From contig CAMXXM010000115.1 in assembly GCA_947253195.1 (NCBI GenBank), forward strand, positions 1 through 5,405: 5,405 nucleotides of DNA, written 5' to 3'. The notes beneath the pieces are model-generated. The model saw only the letters and a program-made list of their open reading frames with translations, ran no database searches and was not told the origin of the DNA. The position numbers were made by a program, and so were the translations under genes. This DNA comes from an uncultured Porphyromonas sp. (lineage in GTDB: Bacteria > Bacteroidota > Bacteroidia > Bacteroidales > Porphyromonadaceae). Of the stretch, positions 1 to 4,955 are shown one piece after another; position 1 is the first letter of the stretch, and every line of letters begins with the position of its first letter.

Positions 1-1
1 C

Positions 2-511
2 GGCAACAACTCCTCCAACACCAAGATCGCTCTCCTCGGAAGCGACCTTATGGAGGCGATCCACAAGATCGAGTACAATCAGGTGATCTTCCCCGGCAAG
101 CAGAAGCAGGCTCTCGGGCTGGACTTCTCCTCCATCATCTATGGTCAGTACACCCTCCTTCTCCTGAATGAGCCGGCGTTTGACGACCTCGATATGGCGG
201 GCTACGGACTGGTGATCGACGAGGAGTACCTCTACAAGTACTGCCACCCGTGGCGTAGCATTGCCCTTGACAATCTGAAGAACGGCGAGAGCGACAGCCG
301 CTCGCAGGTCTTCATCGACACCTTCTGCTACGTGCTGAAGAATGCGAACGCTCACTGCCGCATCAAGCTGGAGAGCGAGAAGGATGTCTACGAGACCACC
401 GCTCCAAGGCTCAATGGCCGCTGTGGCTATATGTACGAGGAGTTCCCCAATGGCAGCGGTCTCTACGACAAGACCCACCTGAAGCAGATCAACGATCCAT
501 CCACCAAGTGA
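2..511 (+). CDS. Probable phage major capsid protein, C-terminal part (5' end outside window)
   Basis: The reading frame is open from base 2 and continues upstream, so the first in-window ATG (50) is almost certainly internal. About 169 residues are visible. They open with a GNNSSNTKIALLGSDL-type segment, followed by an alternating hydrophobic stretch (YTLLLLNEPAFDDLDMAGYG), then LVIDEEYLYKYCHPW and a final strand-rich segment with KNANAHCRIKL. This order (a probe or plasmid-like 'GSDL', then 'G.y.Lll...fDd....GlviDeeYl.ky') resembles the C-terminal part of SU10/DUF5309-type HK97-fold capsid proteins as I recall that family. No search was run. Its place before neck-type and fibre-type genes, and the terminator after it, fit an abundantly made capsid protein. 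The alternative is another virion protein with the same fold, or a capsid decoration protein. The family call is inference; the coding call is firm. Confidence 0.62.
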   Translation, partial: GNNSSNTKIALLGSDLMEAIHKIEYNQVIFPGKQKQALGLDFSSIIYGQYTLLLLNEPAFDDLDMAGYGLVIDEEYLYKYCHPWRSIALDNLKNGESDSRSQVFIDTFCYVLKNANAHCRIKLESEKDVYETTAPRLNGRCGYMYEEFPNGSGLYDKTHLKQINDPSTK

Positions 512-563
512 CCACCACGCCCACGCCCTGACGTAGGGAGTGACTACGGATAACTGAATTCAC

Positions 564-615
564 GGCGGGAGGCTCGGGGGCGCGTGCCTCTCAGTCTCCC
601 GCCTTTATTTTTCTT
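564..615 (+). terminator. Rho-independent terminator or attenuator after the capsid gene
   Basis: An 8-bp perfect GC-rich stem (564-571 GGCGGGAG with 596-603 CTCCCGCC) encloses a 24-base loop and is followed directly by the T-rich run TTTATTTTTCTT (604-615). A second, overlapping pairing of GAGGC with GCCTC is possible inside the loop. It lies 52 bases after the capsid stop and ends 6 bases before the next ATG (622). No promoter could fit between it and that gene, so read-through is probably needed to express the downstream genes. Confidence 0.7.
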
Positions 616-621
616 AGAGAA

Positions 622-1146
622 ATGGCTTACAGACAATACAGCATCAAGGGCGGTGGCAATGAAAATACCGTCCCCGTGTCGGTCAATGGGACACGAAAAT
701 TCATCACCTTCCGCAAGAGCGGCTGGGACAATGCCGCTGCCACCTACGACACGCAGGACGAGGAGGTGGCTATGGCTATCGAGACGAGCGACCTCTACAA
801 GAGGGGCTTGATCACCTGCTACGGCGACACCGTACCCTTCGGTGAGGGGAAGGCAGAGGCAGAGGAGGCGGACGAGCCGAAGGAGTACCCCGACGTCACC
901 ACGGTATCGGAGGCGAAGGCAGAGAAGGCGGACGAGCCGAGAGAGTACCCCGACGTCACCACGGTGGCGGAGGCAGAGGCAGAGGAGGCGGACGAGCCGA
1001 GGGAGTACCCCGACGTCACCACGGTGGCGGAGGCGAAGAAGATCCTCTCGGCAGACTTCGGCATCCCCTACTCCCGTATGCCCAACGCCGAGGAGACGAA
1101 GCGTGTGGCGGGCGAGTACGGCGTACGCTTCCCCGGACTGGCATAA
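622..1146 (+). CDS. Small virion-associated protein with acidic 20-residue repeats and HeH/LEM-like C-terminus
   Basis: A 174-residue protein in three parts. Residues 1-73 form a compact, strand-rich N-terminal domain with FITF and a 'T.dEEvAmAIE.SdLYkrGLI' pattern, typical of small proteins next to capsid genes in Bacteroidota phages (from memory of the family, not searched). Residues 77-139 hold about three copies of an acidic unit centred on ADEPREYPDVTTVAEA. Residues 133-173 (TTVAEAKKILSADFGIPYS, then an NAEETKRVAGEYGV helix and a final FPGL) look like a two-helix HeH/LEM/SAP-like motif, often seen at the C-terminus of such proteins. The start at 622 follows an A/T-rich leader with no Shine-Dalgarno. 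The next gene begins 13 bases after its stop. Its role is unknown; a capsid-associated or head-completion accessory protein is plausible. The coding call is strong because the repeats stay in frame and the product is low in rare codons. Confidence 0.82.
   Translation: MAYRQYSIKGGGNENTVPVSVNGTRKFITFRKSGWDNAAATYDTQDEEVAMAIETSDLYKRGLITCYGDTVPFGEGKAEAEEADEPKEYPDVTTVSEAKAEKADEPREYPDVTTVAEAEAEEADEPREYPDVTTVAEAKKILSADFGIPYSRMPNAEETKRVAGEYGVRFPGLA
851..1038 (+). repeat. 60-bp in-frame tandem repeat, about 3.1 copies
   Basis: Three full 60-base units lie at 851-910, 911-970 and 971-1030, followed by an 8-base partial copy. Hand alignment gives 57/60 identities between copies 1 and 3, 56/60 between 2 and 3, and 53/60 between 1 and 2. 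Because the unit is a multiple of three, copy-number change keeps the reading frame. Each unit encodes 20 residues, rich in Glu, Asp and Ala plus a fixed EYPDVTTV core. The last partial copy runs straight into the C-terminal helical motif, so the repeat duplicated the linker together with the first turn of that motif. Confidence 0.95.
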
Positions 1147-1159
1147 ATAAGGTAAGGCG

Positions 1160-1987
1160 ATGATCGGGCGAGACGACTTCATCCGGAGAGTGATGGCGGT
1201 GCTCAATGACATTGAGCGCGACTACGCCTATGACCCGTCCCTGACACCGCGCTACGTGGAGGAACTCTTCCCCGGGGCGTGGCGCACGGCGGCGACGTCG
1301 TGGGCGGCGCGGTGGTTTGAGCCCGTCCCGATCCCTCTCGTGAAGGGGTGGGACGTGGTTGTCCGGACGGACGAGTACGGGGGCTTCGACCTGCCTACGC
1401 TCCCCGACAGTCAGTGGCACGTCACCGACACGTCGTACGATGAGGCGAGCGGCATCGCCGAGGCGCGGGTAAGGGTGGAGACGGGACAGCTCAGGTCTAT
1501 GGACGACGGGACGGGGTATGTGATCCTCCCGGAGGACTTCCTCAGGCTCTACCGCTTCCGCCTACGAGAGTGGCGGGTGCCGGCGCACGTCTGCCTCGAG
1601 GCGGACGACCACGTGGCGGCACTGCAGAGCAACCCCTACACGAGAGGCACGCCGTGGCGACCTGTCGTGGTGCTGGAGACGGACGATCTCTATACCTACC
1701 CGCCTCGTGAGGGCGACCGCCCGCCTGAGCTCAATGGCTGGACGACCCGCAAGGGGTACGTCCTACGCTACTACAGCGTCACGCCGGGGCGACACGTGGA
1801 GCGGCACGATGTGACGGAGGCGAGCTACATCCCCGACCTCCTCACGATGCCGGAGGAGATCCCCGTGACGCACGAGTGCGTCATCCCGCTCACCTACCTC
1901 ACCGCCTCGCGCGTCTGCCTCTCCATGGAGCAGGCAGAGCAGGCGAAGCGGCTGGAGGAGAAAGTACTCACCCTGATACAACAGTAA
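1160..1987 (+). CDS. Probable head-tail adaptor / neck protein
   Basis: A 275-residue soluble protein without signal peptide or membrane segment. The recognisable core is LPEDFLRLYRFRLREW (residues 123-138), followed by QSNPYTRGTPWRPVV (156-170), then an YVLRYYS strand and an IPDLL segment, ending in a Glu/Lys-rich C-terminal helix (SMEQAEQAKRLEEKVLTL). The order 'lPeDFLrL..Frl..W ... QsNp.trG.p.rPvv ... lryYs' is one I associate with adaptor or head-completion proteins of Bacteroidota podovirus-like phages, broadly DUF6682-like. The position after the capsid gene agrees. No search was run, so the family name is tentative. The start at 1160 has an A/T-rich leader (AATAAGGTAAG) without a clear Shine-Dalgarno. 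The following gene starts 6 bases after its stop, so the two are probably translationally linked. It might instead be another neck or stopper subunit. Confidence 0.68.
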   Translation: MIGRDDFIRRVMAVLNDIERDYAYDPSLTPRYVEELFPGAWRTAATSWAARWFEPVPIPLVKGWDVVVRTDEYGGFDLPTLPDSQWHVTDTSYDEASGIAEARVRVETGQLRSMDDGTGYVILPEDFLRLYRFRLREWRVPAHVCLEADDHVAALQSNPYTRGTPWRPVVVLETDDLYTYPPREGDRPPELNGWTTRKGYVLRYYSVTPGRHVERHDVTEASYIPDLLTMPEEIPVTHECVIPLTYLTASRVCLSMEQAEQAKRLEEKVLTLIQQ

Positions 1988-1993
1988 TACCCT

Positions 1994-2809
1994 ATGGGAC
2001 TAATAAACATACTACGAGGGGGGAAGAAGGAGGAGCCGAAGTACGGCGACCCCTACAAGCCCGAGGAGCAGAAAGCGAAGGTGTGGGACAACAGTTGCTC
2101 CACCTGTGGCACGGGCAAGAGCTCCATCCCCTCCGGCACCTGCCCCGCCACACCTCCCGAGCCGAAGGAGGAGGAGCACAAGTGCGCCTGCAGGTGCAGT
2201 TGCCGGGAGCGGCACGCCGACCCGAGCGACTTCTGCCCCGACGACCCTCGGACGATCCTCACGGGCGAGATCTCTCCCTATATGTACTGCAAGCTGCAGG
2301 AGGGGAAGGATCACCGACCCTACCTGATGCCGCACCGGTGCGAGGACCCCGAGGAGAGCCACTATCGGAGCTACCGAGATCGGCACCTGAGAGAGAGGCA
2401 GTGGCGCGAGCCGTCCTGCCCCTGCAGAGCGACCGAGGAGGAGACCCTCTCGGCACGGAGCCGGGCGGAGTATATGGAGCACACCCCGCTCTATGTGGAG
2501 GAGGAGTACCTCAGGAGCTTCGCCGTCCTCTCCTACCTCAAGCCCCCCGTGCGTGCGGTGGCGGAGCTCTACGACCGCTATCCCGAGGGGGGCGAGTGGG
2601 GCTGGTTTGCCTTCGTCACGGACAAGGAGACCTTCGCCTACTGGGACGACCGGGAGCGGGGCTGGCGGCTGATAAGCAACTTCGCCCCCGAGCAGCTGCT
2701 GGCGCTCAAGAGTGCCCGTTTCCGAGACGGGGACACCTTTGTATGGGACACCAAGGCGGGGAGATTTGTCACCCGACAGCCCGCCGTCTATGGAATAGAA
2801 ATATACTAA
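1994..2809 (+). CDS. Cysteine-rich phage protein of unknown function
   Basis: A 271-residue protein I do not recognise. It has two clearly different halves. Residues 1-150 are charged and low in hydrophobic residues and contain all 12 cysteines, at positions 35, 38, 50, 64, 66, 68, 70, 81, 99, 116, 142 and 144. They include a CSTCGTG pair, a CACRCSC run (64-70) and a CPC pair (142-144), with several nearby histidines (62, 74, 107, 114, 123, 131). This looks metal-binding or disulphide-linked. Residues 160-271 have no cysteine and are aromatic-rich, with YPEGGEWGWFAFVTDKE (196-212), WDDRERGW (217-224) and FVWDTKAGRFV (249-259), resembling small beta domains of virion proteins. It has no signal peptide. 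The start at 1994 has a CCCT-ATG context. The gap to the next gene is 9 bases. The second half shares a motif with the next protein (see findings). Confidence 0.8.
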   Translation: MGLINILRGGKKEEPKYGDPYKPEEQKAKVWDNSCSTCGTGKSSIPSGTCPATPPEPKEEEHKCACRCSCRERHADPSDFCPDDPRTILTGEISPYMYCKLQEGKDHRPYLMPHRCEDPEESHYRSYRDRHLRERQWREPSCPCRATEEETLSARSRAEYMEHTPLYVEEEYLRSFAVLSYLKPPVRAVAELYDRYPEGGEWGWFAFVTDKETFAYWDDRERGWRLISNFAPEQLLALKSARFRDGDTFVWDTKAGRFVTRQPAVYGIEIY

Positions 2810-2818
2810 CGAAATACT

Positions 2819-3439
2819 ATGGCTGAAATCAATAAGACTGAGTGGCTCGAGGAGTACCTCAAGATGTGGACACCGAAGGAGCGCATGGGGCGCATCCACA
2901 AGGTGACCACCTTTGACCCCACCTACCACTGCTACCCCGAGGGGGTCTACCTCCTTGACGACGACTGCCGCGCGCACACCGCCATCTATGTGGTGGACAA
3001 GGAGCACAACGTCCACGTCATCCACGACGGCATGGCGTGGGATCTCCTCGCCCGTGCGGTGGAGGGATCGGGGACGAGGATCGCAGACATCCTTGAGCAG
3101 ATGCTCAAGGCAGAGAACACCTGCTGTGCCGGTCTGCAAGAGAAGCTGAAGCGCATCGGAGACCAGCTGGAGCGCATCGCCAACGCTATCGAGGGAGGCA
3201 TCACGCCGCCTCCGGCACCGAAGCCGAAGCGGACGGACTTCTTCGTCACGCCCGACCGACACGAGGTGACGGAGGGGAAGAAGGTCTACACCTCTGTCGT
3301 CACCTCCATCGTGGAGGATGCCGAGGGACAGCCGTGGACGATCACGGACGACCCCGCCTCCTTCCCCTCCTGGGCGACCGTCTCCACGGACGAGGGACAC
3401 GTATATATCACCACCGACGGCTCTAAGCCGGGAAAGTAA
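2819..3439 (+). CDS. Coiled-coil protein with C-terminal BACON-like domain (probable tail or fibre component)
   Basis: A 206-residue protein. Residues 1-78 form a small globular domain with YPEG (39-42), YLLDDDC, a VVDKE strand (58-62) and HDGMAWDLL (69-77). Residues 86-125 form a long helix with a regular heptad pattern at L106, L110, I113, L117, I120 and I124, so a coiled coil is likely, possibly a trimeric stalk. C102-C103 lie just before it. A Pro-rich linker (129-138, TPPPAPKPKR) leads to a BACON-like body: FFVTPDRHEVTEGKKVYT (141-158), W173-T-I and P183-S-W185. That W-x-[IV] ... P-x-W pair is the BACON hallmark. The domain stops at residue 206 without the usual closing beta-hairpin. BACON is a carbohydrate- or mucin-associated beta-sandwich known from Bacteroidota enzymes and gut phages. 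The role is inferred as virion surface display or assembly. The start at 2819 has an A/T-rich leader. Confidence 0.78.
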   Translation: MAEINKTEWLEEYLKMWTPKERMGRIHKVTTFDPTYHCYPEGVYLLDDDCRAHTAIYVVDKEHNVHVIHDGMAWDLLARAVEGSGTRIADILEQMLKAENTCCAGLQEKLKRIGDQLERIANAIEGGITPPPAPKPKRTDFFVTPDRHEVTEGKKVYTSVVTSIVEDAEGQPWTITDDPASFPSWATVSTDEGHVYITTDGSKPGK

Positions 3440-3456
3440 AGTAAAGTAAAGTAAAG
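3433..3456 (+). repeat. Pentanucleotide repeat AAAGT, about 4.8 copies
   Basis: AAAGT occurs four times in a row (3433-3452), followed by AAAG. The run contains the stop codon of the upstream gene (TAA, 3437-3439) and makes up nearly all of the leader before the next start codon (3462). It places TAA codons in all three frames (3437, 3442, 3447). A change in copy number would leave both proteins unchanged but alter the stop-to-start spacing. Confidence 0.93.
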
Positions 3457-3461
3457 AGACT

Positions 3462-3776
3462 ATGAACGTACTGGAAGAATTCATCCTTTGGCTCATCGAG
3501 CTCATCAAGCGGCTCCTTGGGCTTGGCTCCACGAAGAAGCGTCCGGAGCCGACCTACACCTTCACCGTCAGCCCGACGGAGGTCGAGCTGGGGGAGGGGC
3601 AGGAGGCTCGCCTCCTTGTCCGCAGCCTTCGCCACGTGCAGGGCGAGCGGGACGAGAAGGTAGACTTCGCCATCCGCGACCTCGGGGCGCTCCCCCGCTG
3701 GCTCTCTGCCAAGATCACCAGCCACCCCGACGGCTACGACACAATAACCCTAAAGCATACAGAAGACCATGAGTGA
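3462..3776 (+). CDS. Short BACON-like protein with N-terminal hydrophobic heptad helix
   Basis: A 104-residue protein. Residues 3-21 form a strongly hydrophobic helix (VLEEFILWLIELIKRLLGL) with a clean heptad spacing at L4, F7, L11, L14, L18 and L21. It may oligomerise, insert in a membrane, or dock on a partner. A short linker with KKRPEP follows. Residues 32-104 are a minimal BACON-like body: YTFTVSPTEVELGEGQEARL, then F69-A-I and P78-R-W80-L, ending in DTITLKHTEDHE. The body ends without the closing hairpin that would normally follow. It has no lipobox and no convincing cleavable signal. The next gene starts inside the end of this one (8-base overlap), so translation of the two is probably coupled. 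The likely role is a structural or surface component of the virion tail. The BACON call rests on the motif pair and the neighbours, not on a search. Confidence 0.75.
   Translation: MNVLEEFILWLIELIKRLLGLGSTKKRPEPTYTFTVSPTEVELGEGQEARLLVRSLRHVQGERDEKVDFAIRDLGALPRWLSAKITSHPDGYDTITLKHTEDHE
3769..3776 (+). promoter_or_regulatory. ATGAGTGA stop/start overlap (translational coupling site)
   Basis: The start codon of the downstream gene (ATG, 3769-3771) lies inside the last codons of the upstream gene, whose TGA is 3774-3776. The 8-base overlap recurs as ATGAGTAA at 4289 and 4944. Overlaps of this type commonly support termination-reinitiation, particularly where no Shine-Dalgarno is present. Confidence 0.65.
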
Positions 3777-4296
3777 GAAAAGAGAGTACACCCTGCAGAT
3801 CCTGCAGGCACTGAGCGGGCGCACCGCAAGCGTCCGCATAACGCAGGGAGGAAAGGCGGTCACCCCGCCGACCCCTGAGCCCCCGAAGCCTGTCGACAAG
3901 TCCGTCTACTGGACTGAGCGCAACGGCAAGATCTACGCCTACGTCAAGGACCCACACGCCCTCGACGACCTTGGCGGGAGCGTCAGCGCACGAGCCACCG
4001 TCTATGCAGACTATAAGCTACACAGCCAAGATCTTGTCAGCGGACACGACCATAAGACCTTCGAGGATGAGATCACCCAGCAAGAGGAGTGTCCCCCTGT
4101 CAGCATCACCAATGCTACTACAGAGAGTAGCCCAGCCGTGCTCTGTGACGTTGCCGACGTCAAGAGCAGACGTTTCCCAGATCCTTATGAGTATGACGAT
4201 GACGAGGGAGACGGCACGATAACTCACGTGGTATATAATCGTCTCGGCTACCGATACGAGGTGTCGGCTGGCGGAGCAAGTGTAGTCAATGAGTAA
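3769..4296 (+). CDS. Virion surface-type protein with N-terminal beta-hairpin module; central domain unassigned
   Basis: A 175-residue protein. Residues 1-29 (beginning MSEKREYTLQILQALSGR) form a two-strand hairpin module shared without gaps with the next two proteins, with M1, K4, R5, E6, Q13 and G17 in common. Residues 31-44 are a Pro-rich linker (TPPTPEPPKP). Residues 45-175 are a beta-rich domain I cannot assign, with VYWTERNGKIYAYV, SARATVYADYKL, an acidic YEYDDDEGDG stretch and a final YRYEVSAGGASVVNE strand. An Ig-like fold is likely. The DNA at 4021-4260 is about 53% GC by hand count, lower than in the genes upstream, with more A/T-ending codons, which suggests a separately acquired domain. 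The start at 3769 is supported by the matching N-termini. It probably belongs to the tail or fibre assembly with its neighbours. Confidence 0.75.
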   Translation: MSEKREYTLQILQALSGRTASVRITQGGKAVTPPTPEPPKPVDKSVYWTERNGKIYAYVKDPHALDDLGGSVSARATVYADYKLHSQDLVSGHDHKTFEDEITQQEECPPVSITNATTESSPAVLCDVADVKSRRFPDPYEYDDDEGDGTITHVVYNRLGYRYEVSAGGASVVNE

Positions 4297-4321
4297 CCCT
4301 ATCACCAACCAACCAATATAA
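4289..4321 (+). other. Possible 10-codon coupling minicistron (MSNPITNQPI)
   Basis: An ATG at 4289 overlaps the stop of the upstream gene in the ATGAGTAA arrangement, opens a 10-codon frame and stops at TAA 4319-4321, three bases before the ATG at 4325. It fills the 28-base intergenic gap almost exactly. The encoded peptide has no recognisable function. Its value, if real, would be to carry ribosomes from one gene to the next. It may be a chance product of the repeated junction sequence. Confidence 0.3.
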
Positions 4322-4324
4322 GCT

Positions 4325-4951
4325 ATGAGTACCAAGAGAGAATTTACGATCCACCTGAAGCAGACGGCGACCGGCAAGACCGCCGCCATCACCGTCACCG
4401 AGGCAGCCAAGCCCTTTGTCCCGGTCTACACTTTCGGCACCAACACGTCTACGCTGAGCGCAAGCGCAACCGGAGAGACAAAGACTATAGAGGTGACCTC
4501 ACGTAAGACCATGGATGGAGGAGGCGTCACTCCCGTTCCATTCACGATAGCTGTGTCCGGAGCAGGCGCATCTCTCGTCAAGGCGACACAGAGTAAAGCA
4601 CCGCAGCCCAGACTCCTCACCATCGACGACATCCTCACCATCACGACATCGCCCGCCACGTCCTACGACGCCACCACCGCCACCGTCACCCTCACGCAGG
4701 AGGGCAGCGGGAAGAAGGTCACGATCACCGTCACCATTGCCGGCAAGGCGGATGACGGCGTCTTCACCGCCAGTCCTACTGCGCTTGCTTTTGAGCACGA
4801 GGGGGGCACGAAGACCTCCGCGATCACCTCCACCTCCAAGGGGAAGACCGTCGGCTGGACGGTGCAGGACAAGCCCTCCCTCCCCGCCTGGCTCACCGTC
4901 TCCGGCGAGGGCACAGGCACGCTCAGTGTAACCACCAAGCCCAATGAGTAA
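4325..4951 (+). CDS. Two-domain BACON/Ig-like virion surface protein with N-terminal hairpin module
   Basis: A 208-residue protein. Residues 1-29 are the shared hairpin module (MSTKREFTIHLKQTATGK, Q13, G17). Residues 34-141 are a first Ig/BACON-like domain with the familiar GETKTIEVTSRKT strand and a closing hairpin ATVTLTQEGSGKKVTITVT (119-137), whose Q125-G129 spacing equals Q13-G17 at the N-terminus. Residues 146-208 are a second BACON body: FTASPTALAFEHEGGTKTS, W178-T-V, P187-A-W189-L, ending in GTLSVTTKPNE, again without its closing hairpin. The internal domain junction shows what a continuous version of the gene boundaries would look like. The product is Thr-, Ser- and Ala-rich and has no signal peptide. 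A surface or fibre role is inferred; BACON domains are linked to glycan or mucin contact in gut Bacteroidota and their phages. The start at 4325 has an ATAAGCT leader. Confidence 0.8.
   Translation: MSTKREFTIHLKQTATGKTAAITVTEAAKPFVPVYTFGTNTSTLSASATGETKTIEVTSRKTMDGGGVTPVPFTIAVSGAGASLVKATQSKAPQPRLLTIDDILTITTSPATSYDATTATVTLTQEGSGKKVTITVTIAGKADDGVFTASPTALAFEHEGGTKTSAITSTSKGKTVGWTVQDKPSLPAWLTVSGEGTGTLSVTTKPNE
4944..4951 (+). promoter_or_regulatory. ATGAGTAA stop/start overlap before the adhesin gene
   Basis: An ATG at 4944 overlaps the upstream stop (TAA 4949-4951) and is in frame with the downstream gene. It would add four residues (MSKT) before the annotated start at 4956. It has the same form as the overlap at 3769. 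Either ATG may be used. Confidence 0.55.
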
Positions 4952-4955
4952 AACC

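Noticed and set aside
526..538. Small palindrome CCCT-GACGT-AGGG after the capsid stop
   Set aside because: The stem is only 4 bp with no T-tract. The hairpin at 564-603 is much stronger.
512..621. Promoter in the gap after the capsid gene
   Set aside because: I see no TTTG (-33) with TAnnTTTG (-7) pair of the Bacteroidota type. A divergent phage promoter cannot be excluded.
851..1038. CRISPR array
   Set aside because: The copies are contiguous, without unique spacers, and are in frame within a gene.
544..1212. A 222-codon minus-strand open frame with repeated protein units
   Set aside because: The repeats are only the reverse reading of the 60-bp tandem repeat. The + strand product has a sensible composition and a recognisable C-terminal motif.
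1876..2826. A 316-codon + strand open frame overlapping two genes
   Set aside because: Its product is Arg/Gly/Pro/Leu-rich and low in complexity. The overlapped frames carry the adaptor motifs and the ordered cysteine/aromatic pattern.
2012..3532. A 506-codon open frame on the minus strand
   Set aside because: It crosses three convincing + strand genes and their junctions, its product is Leu/Arg/Val-rich with no recognisable domain, and GC-rich coding DNA commonly leaves the opposite strand open. It is a shadow.
4303..4316. ACCA/AACC short repeat before 4325
   Set aside because: It has only about three units, is too short to treat as a functional repeat, and is explained by the short leader.
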